Shown here piece by piece: positions 17,642 through 25,367 of a stretch of DNA of 64,000 nucleotides. The stretch's first letter is position 1, and each line of letters opens with the position of its first letter. Source of the DNA: Clostridiales bacterium (GTDB lineage: Bacteria > Bacillota > Clostridia > Lachnospirales > Lachnospiraceae). The notes under the pieces were generated by a model. That model saw nothing but the letters and a program-made list of their open reading frames with translations, ran no database searches and was not told where the DNA came from. The translations under genes were made by a program, and so were the position numbers. The stretch lies in contig JAHYZV010000004.1 in NCBI GenBank assembly GCA_019424245.1, forward strand, positions 85,053-149,052, given 5' to 3'.

Positions 17642-18775
17642 ATGGGCAATCTTACATTAACTACAAAGAACAATTATGGATACACAGCCATTTCCAATAT
17701 ATTTATAAGCAGCTTTGTACCTGAAGCCAATGGCGAATTCGTAAAGGTATATCTTTATCTTTTACACCTTATAAGCACTGGCAATTCCAATATAAGTATC
17801 TCTTTACTTGCAGATACCTTTAACCAGACTGAGGCCGATATTATGAGAGCACTCAGATACTGGGACAAGCTCAATGTCATATCATTAACATTTGCCGGTA
17901 ACAACGACAGCCTGTCCAACATAACCATCAATGACTTCAGCTCTGACAACAGTGCCGCCAGCACTACTAAAGCTGATTTTAACAATACCACATTTCCTGA
18001 AACTGCCAAGCTGGCATCCTCAGCAGCTATAGCACCAACAGTGCCTGCTGCACCTTCATATAACATATCAGAAGGTCCAAAACATGTCGAACCTTCCAGC
18101 ATGCAATATTCTGCGGAAAAAATAAGCGAGCTTAACTCCGATGAGAACTTTTCTATGCTGCTTTATGTTATAGAATCATACCTTGGACGTCCACTGTCTA
18201 TTAAAGAAACCAATGCAATAGTATACTTTTATGATTCACTTGACTTTTCTATCGAACTTATAGATTATCTTTTTGAATATTGTGTAGAACACAACAAGAA
18301 AAGCATTAACTACATTGAAAAGGTTGCTCTTGCGTGGGCCGATAAAGGTATACATACTGTTACAGAAGCAAAGGAAGAAGTATCTAACCATACCGACTCT
18401 GTTTACCAGATTATGAAAGCCTTCGGAATCTCTAACAGAGATCCTGGACAGCATGAACGTGCCATGATATCTAAGTGGGCTGATACTTACTGCTTTGACA
18501 CTGATATAATTATAGAGGCCTGCAACAGAACAATCAAAGCCATACACCAGCCAAGCTTTGAATATGCTGATACTATTCTTTCAAAGTGGAAAAGCTCAAA
18601 CATCACAACTATGGCAGACATCAAAAAGGATGATGCAGCATATGCAGCAAGCAGCAACAGCAAAACCAGATATCAGAGTTCTGCCAAAACCGGTTCAACA
18701 AAATTCAACAATTTCCAGCAGCGTGATAAGAAATCTGATGACTGGTACAACTCTTTACTTAGCAATAACAATTAA
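17642..18775 (+). CDS. dnaD: DnaD-domain replication initiation protein
   Basis: A 377-residue primosomal protein of the DnaD family, which in Firmicutes remodels DNA at the origin together with DnaA and helps load the replicative helicase. The N-terminal winged-helix part begins 'YTAISNIFISSFVPEANGEFVKVYLYLL' (split here only by its own fold, residues about 14-42). A variable Ala/Ser/Thr-rich linker (about 105-160) is followed by the C-terminal DnaD domain ('YLGRPLSIKETNAIVYFYD', about 180-260), and a second copy of that domain with 'AMISKWADTY' and 'YADTILSKWKS'. It is followed by the DnaC-like ATPase, the usual pair. The linker has the composition of a disordered tether. Confidence 0.88.
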   Translation: MGNLTLTTKNNYGYTAISNIFISSFVPEANGEFVKVYLYLLHLISTGNSNISISLLADTFNQTEADIMRALRYWDKLNVISLTFAGNNDSLSNITINDFSSDNSAASTTKADFNNTTFPETAKLASSAAIAPTVPAAPSYNISEGPKHVEPSSMQYSAEKISELNSDENFSMLLYVIESYLGRPLSIKETNAIVYFYDSLDFSIELIDYLFEYCVEHNKKSINYIEKVALAWADKGIHTVTEAKEEVSNHTDSVYQIMKAFGISNRDPGQHERAMISKWADTYCFDTDIIIEACNRTIKAIHQPSFEYADTILSKWKSSNITTMADIKKDDAAYAASSNSKTRYQSSAKTGSTKFNNFQQRDKKSDDWYNSLLSNNN

Positions 18776-18862
18776 CCTGTCAGCATAGCTTATGTTTTAC
18801 AGCTTACCGATATTATCAGATTCAACTTATCAATATATTTAATTATATGAAAAGGAGTAGTT

Positions 18863-19861
18863 ATGTCACTTACTAACACACAATATGCAGCTGTTATGCG
18901 TATGTACGATGATATTCATACACACAATGCAGCCATACAGAACGAGCGCTACAAAGAAGTAACAAGTCTTTGTCCACAATATCAGACAATCGAAGATGAG
19001 ATAATCTCCCTTTCTATGCAGGAAGCTGCCAAACGTATCGGAAATGACTCATCTGACACGAATACTGATGAGTTCAATGAACGCCTGCAGTCCCTTATTA
19101 AACAAAAAGCTGTACTCCTTGCTTCTATAGGCAAGCCATCTGATTATCTTGACAATATTTATACATGCAAAAAATGTCAGGATACAGGATATATCAACGG
19201 CACCAGATGTTCATGCTTTAAGAAAAAAGCTATTGACCTTATATATCATGATTCCAATCTAAAGAACATCACTGCCAACGAAAACTTTTCAACATTTTCC
19301 TTTGACTGGTATGACAAAACAACTATTGATTCTGCAACAGGACTCACACCATACAATAATATTCACAAGGTATTTGATGTATGCCAGTCTTTTGTAAAAA
19401 CTTTTGATACTAACTTTTCAAACCTTTTATTATTAGGAGAAACCGGTGTAGGAAAAACTTTCCTTTCCAACTGCATAGCCAAGGAACTGCTAGACAGCTA
19501 TCACAGCGTTATATACCTCACTGCCATAGAGCTGTTCAAATGCTTTGAAAACAGTGACTTCAGCAAAGGCGAAGATGTGGAATATCAGGATGTCAGCTAC
19601 TTTATTGACTGTGATCTTCTTATAATTGATGACCTTGGAACAGAAAGCTACAACTCTTATACCATTTCCAAGCTGTTTTATGTCATAAACGAAAGAATAC
19701 TTAGAAGAAAGAGTGTTATTATATCAACTAATCTTTCTATGCCCCAGTTAGAGAATACATATTCAGAACGTATATTCTCAAGACTTATCAGTGCATATAC
19801 AATACTCCGCTTATTCTGTGAAGATATAAGGGTACAAAAGGCTACAAAAGGAAAACATTAA
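18863..19861 (+). CDS. dnaC: DnaC/DnaI-type helicase loader
   Basis: A 332-residue AAA+ ATPase that loads the replicative DnaB-type helicase. The N-terminal helical part is followed by a zinc-type cluster ('CKKCQDTGYINGTRCSCF', about residues 97-114), then Walker A 'GETGVGKTF' (about 193), Walker B 'LLIIDDLGTE' (about 252), sensor 'IISTNLS' and arginine-finger 'YSERIFSRL'. All ATPase motifs are intact. AAGGAG lies 5 bases before the ATG. The gap of 87 bases from dnaD suggests one operon. It is called DnaC in many Clostridia, although its function corresponds to Bacillus DnaI. Confidence 0.92.
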   Translation: MSLTNTQYAAVMRMYDDIHTHNAAIQNERYKEVTSLCPQYQTIEDEIISLSMQEAAKRIGNDSSDTNTDEFNERLQSLIKQKAVLLASIGKPSDYLDNIYTCKKCQDTGYINGTRCSCFKKKAIDLIYHDSNLKNITANENFSTFSFDWYDKTTIDSATGLTPYNNIHKVFDVCQSFVKTFDTNFSNLLLLGETGVGKTFLSNCIAKELLDSYHSVIYLTAIELFKCFENSDFSKGEDVEYQDVSYFIDCDLLIIDDLGTESYNSYTISKLFYVINERILRRKSVIISTNLSMPQLENTYSERIFSRLISAYTILRLFCEDIRVQKATKGKH

Positions 19862-19863
19862 TT

Positions 19864-19906
19864 TTAAAAAATGTCAAATATAATCTTAAAAAATGCCAAA
19901 TATAAT
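19864..19906 (+). repeat. Two 21-bp direct repeats before the prs promoter
   Basis: A 21-base segment at 19864-19884 (TTAAAAAATG, then TCAAATATAAT) is repeated at 19886-19906 with one change and a 22-bp period, about two helical turns. The second copy runs into the -35 box of the prs promoter. It may be a regulator site or an A-tract upstream element. Confidence 0.55.
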
Positions 19907-19934
19907 TGACTTCTATAATATTTATGATTATAGT
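19906..19934 (+). promoter_or_regulatory. Sigma-A-type promoter of prs
   Basis: TTGACT (19906-19911), a 17-base spacer, then TATAGT (19929-19934); each hexamer has five of six consensus bases. It lies about 100 bases before the prs start. Confidence 0.75.
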
Positions 19935-20031
19935 TAATTATGTATGTGTATTTAGAATTTAATTCACTGGAAAGTATGAATTAGATTCTTTATATAATAA
20001 ATATTTTATCTATACAATGGAGGATAATACA

Positions 20032-21213
20032 ATGCCACGAGACGAACGTCATACTGCAACAATTCCATACGGAACACTCGGAATCATTCCTTTAAAGAGC
20101 TGCTCTGCTATGGGCGAAAAGGTTGATGAATACCTTGTAAACTGGAGAGAACAAAGAGAACACGAGAATCAGTCTAATCTTGCATTTAGCGGATATAAAA
20201 GAGACAGCTATGTTGTAAGTGCCAGCACACCTAGATTCGGTTCAGGTGAAGGTAAAGGCGTCCTTAACGATTCTGTCCGTGGTTATGACTTATATATTAT
20301 GGTAGATGTATGTAACTACAGCATCGAATATTCACTTTGCGGTAACACTAACCATATGTCACCTGATGACCACTACGCAGATCTTAAAAGAGTAATCGCT
20401 GCAGCCGGCGGAAAAGCAAGAAGAATCAATGTTATTATGCCATTCCTTTATGAAAGCAGACAGCATAAGAGATCTGGAAGAGAATCCCTTGACTGTTCTC
20501 TTATGCTTCAGGAGCTTACAGCTATGGGTGTTGAGAATATCATCACTTTTGATGCACATGATCCACGAGTACACAACTCTATTCCACTTAAGGGATTCGA
20601 GTCTGTATCATGCACATATCAGTTTATTAAGTACCTTTTACTTGGCGTAGATGATCTTCATATCGACAGCGAACATATGATGGTAATAAGCCCTGATGAG
20701 GGTGGTATGGGACGTGCTGTATACTTTGCCAATGTACTTGGTCTTGATATGGGTATGTTCTATAAGAGAAGAGATTATACTAAGATTGTTAACGGACGTA
20801 ACCCTATCGTTGCCCACGAATTCCTTGGTACTAACGTAGAGGGCAAGGATGTTATCATTATCGACGATATGATATCTTCTGGTGAAAGTATGATAGATGT
20901 TGCTTCTGAGTTGAAGAAGAGAGGTGCAAGCAGAGTATTCTGTGCAACTACATTTGGTCTTTTCACTAACGGCTTTGATAAGTTCGATGAAGCTTACGAA
21001 AAAGGTATTATCGATAAGATTCTTACTACTAACCTTGTTTACCAGCCAGCAGAGCTTCTTTCTAAGCCTTGGTATATCAACGTAGACATGAGTAAATACA
21101 TGGCTCTTCTTATTGATACACTTAACCATGATTCTTCAATCAGTGATCTTCTTAATCCTGTTGACAGAATCCAGAAGAGAGTTAAAGAGTATAACGAAAG
21201 ATATGCTAAGTAA
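20032..21213 (+). CDS. prs: Ribose-phosphate pyrophosphokinase
   Basis: PRPP synthetase: transfers pyrophosphate from ATP to ribose 5-phosphate, feeding purine, pyrimidine, histidine, tryptophan and NAD synthesis. At 393 residues it is longer than the classical enzyme of about 315 and belongs to the extended form common in Lachnospiraceae. Motifs include 'RINVIMPFLYESRQHKRSGR', 'NIITFDAHDPRVHNSIP' and the PRPP loop 'VIIIDDMISSGESMIDVA' (about residue 280). An ATG at 20017 overlaps the ribosome site GGAGG (20019-20023), so the ATG at 20032, 8 bases after it, is chosen. It has its own promoter and two hairpins downstream. Confidence 0.94.
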   Translation: MPRDERHTATIPYGTLGIIPLKSCSAMGEKVDEYLVNWREQREHENQSNLAFSGYKRDSYVVSASTPRFGSGEGKGVLNDSVRGYDLYIMVDVCNYSIEYSLCGNTNHMSPDDHYADLKRVIAAAGGKARRINVIMPFLYESRQHKRSGRESLDCSLMLQELTAMGVENIITFDAHDPRVHNSIPLKGFESVSCTYQFIKYLLLGVDDLHIDSEHMMVISPDEGGMGRAVYFANVLGLDMGMFYKRRDYTKIVNGRNPIVAHEFLGTNVEGKDVIIIDDMISSGESMIDVASELKKRGASRVFCATTFGLFTNGFDKFDEAYEKGIIDKILTTNLVYQPAELLSKPWYINVDMSKYMALLIDTLNHDSSISDLLNPVDRIQKRVKEYNERYAK

Positions 21214-21250
21214 TAGATGACCATAAGGTCTTAGCATTTATATATATAAC

Positions 21251-21317
21251 AGGGAATATTTATCAGTATAATGTATGGCGGCGGCTATATAATGTATTGG
21301 TAGCTATTCCCTTTTTA
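21251..21317 (+). terminator. Probable prs terminator
   Basis: AGGGAATA (21251-21258) pairs with TATTCCCT (21305-21312), followed by TTTTT. The loop is long (46 bases) with partial inner pairing. It lies 38 bases after the prs stop codon. Confidence 0.6.
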
Positions 21318-21435
21318 TTGCAGCTTACATCTTATGATGATAAGGTACTGAATGTAATTAATATTTAATGTAATAATACAACCATTCATAACTAATAATA
21401 AATAAAGCCTTTCTGCAGCAATGCAACAAATAAAA

Positions 21436-21480
21436 AACGGTTACTATATTATCGCTATGTAATATAGTAACCGTTATTTT
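21436..21480. terminator. Second hairpin terminator after prs
   Basis: A perfect 16-bp stem (21436-21451 with 21460-21475) with an 8-base loop is followed by ATTTT on the plus strand and preceded by A6, so it could stop transcription from both sides. It isolates prs from the Rpn region. Confidence 0.8.
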
Positions 21481-21886
21481 AAGTTATTCAATTGTTTTTC
21501 CTCCAAATCATTATTCTTTTAATTAACTATTCTACAATGAATATAATTATTCATAATGCTTGGTATGTGTCATATTTCCATTGGACTATACCTTCCTTTC
21601 TCACTCAATTCCTTACATCTATATTAACATTCTTAATGAATGGTTTCGATATATAATCTATCTATTAATATATTGTCTTATGAACTTGTCTCTTTTAATA
21701 TAGTTAATATATATCTTTTATATCGATTATTAATATGTTTAAGGTCTTGTTTGTTTGTAATTGTATATTAACATGCACTTGTTGATTTGTCAACTCTTTT
21801 TTAGATTATTTTTTATTATTTTTAAACTTGTCATTCAGTTGTTTGATAGTAATGCGAATTGTTTGAATTGTGTCAATATTGCAGTA
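21481..21886. other. AT-rich spacer, nothing recognised
   Basis: About 400 very AT-rich bases between the prs terminators and the Rpn tail duplication. A small hairpin (GTTGA-TTTG-TCAAC then TCTTTTTT) lies at about 21781-21802. No gene with a ribosome site is visible on either strand. Confidence 0.4.
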
Positions 21887-21927
21887 TATTGTATACGCTA
21901 TTATGATGATTGTACAATATTAAACCC

Positions 21928-22173
21928 TCATATATTGAACTCCCTATACAGCCTTTCTCTTTCACTTTCATCTGTCACCTTCGCTATATCTTCCACTCTG
22001 CCTCTTTTCTTTAGTTCCACTACTAGCCTTGCTAATTTCTCCTCTCCTTTTATCTTTCCTCTTGCTTCTCCTCTTGCCTCTCCTCTTGCTTCCCCTATCG
22101 CTTCTCCTTCCTCATAGCTCTGCTTTTTCACGCCATCTATATATGCCTTTTCATCAAATTCTGTTAGCAACAT
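21928..22173 (-). CDS. Free-standing copy of the Rpn C-terminal domain
   Basis: An 81-residue ORF that repeats the C-terminal domain of the adjacent Rpn protein ('MLLTEFDEKAYI' to 'ERERLYREFNI') without its nuclease part. The frame stays open to 22311 but there it reads out-of-frame junction sequence. The ATG at 22173 has a perfect ribosome site GGAGGTGA ending 5 bases upstream. It differs from the parent by an expanded 'GEARGEARGEARG' linker and a few substitutions, with the frame kept to the same stop. In enterobacterial Rpn genes, an internal start yields a C-terminal small protein that inhibits the full-length toxin. By analogy this could be a stand-alone antitoxin, but no experiment supports that here. 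Confidence 0.6.
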   Translation of the reverse strand: MLLTEFDEKAYIDGVKKQSYEEGEAIGEARGEARGEARGKIKGEEKLARLVVELKKRGRVEDIAKVTDESERERLYREFNI

Positions 22174-22227
22174 ATCTGTCACCTCCGCCATATTTTTACT
22201 AAGGATATCCTTTAGTACATTATCGCG

Positions 22228-22259
22228 TATTGTATGCACACATCCAGATGTGTACAATA
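22228..22259. repeat. Inverted repeat between the two Rpn tail units
   Basis: TATTGTA (22228-22234) and TACAATA (22253-22259) enclose CACATC-CA-GATGTG, giving a nearly complete palindrome with a short bulge. A related TATTGTA...TACAATA pair follows unit 2 (21887-21930). No T-run follows, so it is unlikely to be a terminator. Confidence 0.6.
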
Positions 22260-22267
22260 TTAAACTC

Positions 22268-22477
22268 TCATATATTGAATTCCCTATACAGTCTTTCTCT
22301 TTCACCTTCATCCGTCAGCTTTGCTATATCCTCCACTCTGCCTCTTTTCTTTAGCTCCACTACTAACCTTGCTAGTTTATCCTCTCCTCTTGCCTTTCCA
22401 CTTGCCTCTCCTTCCTCATAGCTCTGTTTTTTCACGCCCTCTATATACGCCTTTTCATCAAACTCTGTCAGTAACAT
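22268..22477 (-). CDS. Predicted internal (gene-within-gene) product of rpn
   Basis: In-frame internal ORF of 69 residues covering the Rpn C-terminal tail. GGAGGTGA, a perfect anti-SD match, ends 5 bases before the ATG, which is stronger than most gene starts in the window. The same site is kept in the duplicated unit although a nearby third codon position differs (ACC versus ACA). It corresponds in position to the RpnS antitoxins described inside enterobacterial rpn genes. Confidence 0.55.
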   Translation of the reverse strand: MLLTEFDEKAYIEGVKKQSYEEGEASGKARGEDKLARLVVELKKRGRVEDIAKLTDEGERERLYREFNI

Positions 22478-23221
22478 ATCGGTCACCTCCGCCATATTTT
22501 TACTAAGGATATCCTTTAGTACATTATCGCGTATTGCTTCATCAATTGCAAGTGCTACTGCCTCTGCAAATATTTCTTTCTTATTAACTGACTTCATTTC
22601 TTTCTTATATTTCTCCGTCAACATATCGCTTTTCACTCTTACAAGTGCAATAAATTTGGAATACTCCATCAGCTTCTGGCACTTTTCCATCAGCTCCTGA
22701 TTACACCCATAGTTAATATTAAGTAGTTGTACAGTTACTTCTACGCTAGGTTTATTAGCTTCTTCTACTACTATACCTGTCCGTGCTTCCCCCTCAGGCA
22801 CCTGCACAAATGAATCTGACAATCTTAATTCCTGTTCCTCTGGTTCGCCCTCCGTTCCATTATAAAAAACAACATATCTTGGAAATGGTAATTTCACAAG
22901 CCGCTCATTATATATAAGCAGATTATTCTGCTCTATGTAGCCCTTATACAGCTCAGCAAAATATATAAGACCTCTTACAGGCATATTGGGATTAACGCTG
23001 CTTTGATGCTCATAGAGATTCAATTCGCTGTTTATAATAAACGAAATGTCATTCTTATAGCCTATATACATTGCATCCTCAATCGTATTAATAGTAATAA
23101 GACTTTCGTCTGTGTGGCTTGTATTATTTAATGCATTATAAAGACTAAGTAAATCCTTCTTATTATTAAAAACCTTCCTGAACAATGTATCCTTGAACTT
23201 TCTGTTTATCTTTAAATCCAT
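22268..23221 (-). CDS. Rpn-family PD-(D/E)XK nuclease / transposase-like protein
   Basis: A 317-residue member of the Rpn (recombination-promoting nuclease, formerly transposase_31-like) group. The nuclease core is N-terminal: 'KFKDTLFRKVFNNKKDLLSLYNAL', then 'YKNDISFIINSELNLYEHQSS', giving the D...ExQ form of the PD-(D/E)XK site (about residues 57-72). A helical region follows, then a highly charged C-terminal tail with 'EEGEASGKARGE'. Inside the gene GGAGGTGA precedes the in-frame ATG at 22477 (residue 249), which would yield a 69-residue tail protein. Family members act in RecA-independent recombination and phage defence. The tail is duplicated downstream. It is flanked by AT-rich DNA on both sides, which suggests acquisition. 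Confidence 0.82.
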   Translation of the reverse strand: MDLKINRKFKDTLFRKVFNNKKDLLSLYNALNNTSHTDESLITINTIEDAMYIGYKNDISFIINSELNLYEHQSSVNPNMPVRGLIYFAELYKGYIEQNNLLIYNERLVKLPFPRYVVFYNGTEGEPEEQELRLSDSFVQVPEGEARTGIVVEEANKPSVEVTVQLLNINYGCNQELMEKCQKLMEYSKFIALVRVKSDMLTEKYKKEMKSVNKKEIFAEAVALAIDEAIRDNVLKDILSKNMAEVTDMLLTEFDEKAYIEGVKKQSYEEGEASGKARGEDKLARLVVELKKRGRVEDIAKLTDEGERERLYREFNI

Positions 23222-23524
23222 ATATCCTCCGTATCCATAATTTAATTACACTTTTATTGTCATACGAACTGCAGAAATCTAAGCTTTCTCATACTTATAT
23301 ATCTTTCTATATATCCATATATCTATATACACATATATCTGTATATACATGTATAATTCTGCTGACTATCAGCTCTATGCATACCAACAATAATAGTATT
23401 AATATTATATAAACACATTTGTTGTATATTCACAATATGCTTTTTATATTTTTGTTGTAAGTCGTTGGATAATTGTTGTAATCGACAATATTTTAGAAAA
23501 TATATACCCAAATATATAAAATCA
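23222..23524. other. AT-rich region upstream of rpn
   Basis: About 300 bases with a TATATCT/TATATAC-rich simple sequence at about 23290-23352. It must contain the rpn promoter; none stands out. No gene is seen. Confidence 0.4.
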
Positions 23525-23567
23525 AATCCCCCATTCATACTCACATGGGTTGTATGAATGAGGGATT
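23525..23567 (-). terminator. Flagellin terminator
   Basis: A 16-bp arm (23525-23540) pairs with 23552-23567 with one mismatch, across an 11-base loop. On the minus strand it is followed by TGATTTTAT. It lies about 90 bases past the flagellin stop codon. Confidence 0.8.
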
Positions 23568-23657
23568 AAAACAGTTACATATTAAGTTTTATTCAAAATA
23601 CATTAACACATCTTCATGTAATAATCTTTTTAATGAATTAACTACACTTCACTCTTA

Positions 23658-25226
23658 TTACTGAAGGAGTGTAAGAACACCCTGGTTAGCCTGGTTAGCC
23701 TGTGCAAGCATAGACTGTCCAGCCTGAGCTAAGATGCTGTTCTTGCTGTAGTTAACCATTTCTTCAGCCATATCTGTATCACGGATACGTGACTCTGCTG
23801 TCTGAAGGTTCTCAGAAGCTGTATCGAGGTTGTTGATTGTGTGCTCAAGTCTGTTCTGAACAGCACCCATCTGACCTCTTGCCTTAGATACTTTCTTGAT
23901 AGCTGCATCAATAGTTGTAGTAGCTGTCTTAGCGCTCTCCTGAGTGCTTAAGTTAACACTACTTCCACCAACACCAAGTGCGTCAGCGCTCATGTCATCA
24001 AGTGTAAAGCTCATTGTCTGACCTTCGTTAGCACCAATCTGGAGCTCAATACCCTTGCCTGTTGCTGTTGTTGATGGCTTTAAATTGACACTTGTAGTAG
24101 CTGCCTGATCTACTTCTGCATTAATACCTGTCTTAGCACTTATTAACTTAGCCATTGCAGCTGCATCATTAGCACCTACTGTTCCATTTGTATTTTCAGT
24201 TTGAACATAATTAACATCCTTATAGTCATCACCTAACTTAGAAGGATCTGTAACATATGCGAACTTTTCACCATTTACTGTGAAAATCTTATCTTCAATG
24301 TTACCTGTACCAGCATATGCACCTATTGCCGCATTAATAGATGTATAAGCCTCTGAACCAGTAGGCTGTGCACCAGCTACTACACCTGCTGCACCATCAA
24401 CACTAATCAATACGCTATTTGGAGAATCACTAGCATCCTTAGTTGTAAATGTAACTGTATCAGTTTTATTTGCTATATCAAATTTATCACCAAGTGATGT
24501 ATTAGATAACGCCTTAGCAATTGCTTTAGCTGTTTCAGCAGCAGTTGCAGTTTCCTGTGCAGCTGATCCAACTTCATTTCCATCTTTGTCCTTAAAGGTC
24601 TTTGTTCCCTTATCATAAGAAACTGTTACAGATGTTGTTGTAGCATTATTGTTCTTATCTAACATAGTTACTGAATATGTTGTGCTTTTACCATCATCAA
24701 GAGCTGTTACTGTTCCTGATGTATTAACCTGAGCTACTGCTGCATGATTAGTTGTTGCACCTGTTGCTGCACTCTTACTTACAGAAGCCTGTACCTTGCT
24801 TCCTGACTGTGAGCCATCAAGTAACTTCATTGTGTTGAACTCTGTTGTATCAGAGATTCTTGTAAGCTCGCTCTGAAGCTGTTCGATTTCGTTTTGTACT
24901 GCTTCTCTATCGTCATCTGTCTCTGTTCCGTTAGCTGCCTGTACTGAAAGCTCTCTCATTCTCTGAAGGATTGAGTGTGATTCATTTAAAGCACCTTCTG
25001 CTGTCTGGATAAGTGAGATACCATCCTGAGCATTAGTTGAAGCCTGATTAAGACCTCTGATCTGTCCTCTCATCTTCTCTGAGATAGAAAGTCCTGCTGC
25101 ATCATCTGCTGCACGGTTGATTCTGTAACCTGAAGATAACTTCTCTGTTGACTTTGACTGAGCTGATGAAACACCGCTTAACATTCTGTTAGCGTTCATA
25201 GCTGACATATTGTGTTGTACTACCAT
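23658..25226 (-). CDS. fliC: Flagellin
   Basis: Flagellar filament subunit of 522 residues. The conserved N-terminal D0/D1 helices ('MVVQHNMSAMNANRML' through 'NTMKLLDG', residues 1-140) and C-terminal D1/D0 helices ('QMGAVQNRLEHTINNLD' to 'QGVLTLLQ', about 440-522) are intact. Between them is a variable Thr/Ala-rich surface domain (about 145-430). There is no signal peptide, as expected for a type III export substrate. GGAGG lies 8 bases before the ATG and overlaps a candidate CsrA site. csrA is 140 bases upstream on the same strand, the conserved csrA-flagellin arrangement. No other motility gene lies in the window. Confidence 0.97.
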   Translation of the reverse strand: MVVQHNMSAMNANRMLSGVSSAQSKSTEKLSSGYRINRAADDAAGLSISEKMRGQIRGLNQASTNAQDGISLIQTAEGALNESHSILQRMRELSVQAANGTETDDDREAVQNEIEQLQSELTRISDTTEFNTMKLLDGSQSGSKVQASVSKSAATGATTNHAAVAQVNTSGTVTALDDGKSTTYSVTMLDKNNNATTTSVTVSYDKGTKTFKDKDGNEVGSAAQETATAAETAKAIAKALSNTSLGDKFDIANKTDTVTFTTKDASDSPNSVLISVDGAAGVVAGAQPTGSEAYTSINAAIGAYAGTGNIEDKIFTVNGEKFAYVTDPSKLGDDYKDVNYVQTENTNGTVGANDAAAMAKLISAKTGINAEVDQAATTSVNLKPSTTATGKGIELQIGANEGQTMSFTLDDMSADALGVGGSSVNLSTQESAKTATTTIDAAIKKVSKARGQMGAVQNRLEHTINNLDTASENLQTAESRIRDTDMAEEMVNYSKNSILAQAGQSMLAQANQANQGVLTLLQ

Positions 25227-25234
25227 AGTATGTA

Positions 25235-25277
25235 CCTCCGTGTAAATATAATAATTTTTTCTGGGGAATCCGTTCCC
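25235..25277 (-). promoter_or_regulatory. Two candidate CsrA sites in the flagellin leader
   Basis: On the minus strand ACGGAGG (25241-25235) overlaps the ribosome site. A second ACGGA (25273-25269) sits in the loop of a perfect hairpin, GGGA-ACGGAT-TCCC (25277-25264). Two ANGGA motifs, one in a hairpin loop and one over the SD, is the arrangement known from the Bacillus hag leader, where CsrA blocks translation. Confidence 0.7.
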
Positions 25278-25367
25278 TCAAATGCTTCATGCACATTTGC
25301 TTACCAGTTACTTGAATATAAACAATTCGCATAAAGCAAATCCTTTATAATAAGCAGAACTTCCATG

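Larger units (their letters stand above)
21887..22536 (-). repeat. Tandem duplication of the Rpn 3' end (two units)
   Basis: The last part of the Rpn gene plus its downstream hairpin (unit 1, about 22233-22536) is repeated immediately downstream (unit 2, about 21887-22232). Both units start at CAATACGCGATAATG, where the sequences of the gene and of the junction share only a few bases, and both end in a TATTGTA...TACAATA inverted repeat. Unit 2 is longer, mainly through extra copies of a 12-base GGAGAAGCAAGA-type repeat encoding 'GEAR'. Confidence 0.85.

Noticed and set aside
18236..18547. Antisense ORF inside dnaD
   Set aside because: Codon-shadow of dnaD with no start signal; the same applies to most long frames opposite the large genes.
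25300..25350. Sigma-28 promoter of flagellin
   Set aside because: A TAAA and a GCGAA-type element are present but about 3 bases too close together for the consensus, so I do not call it.
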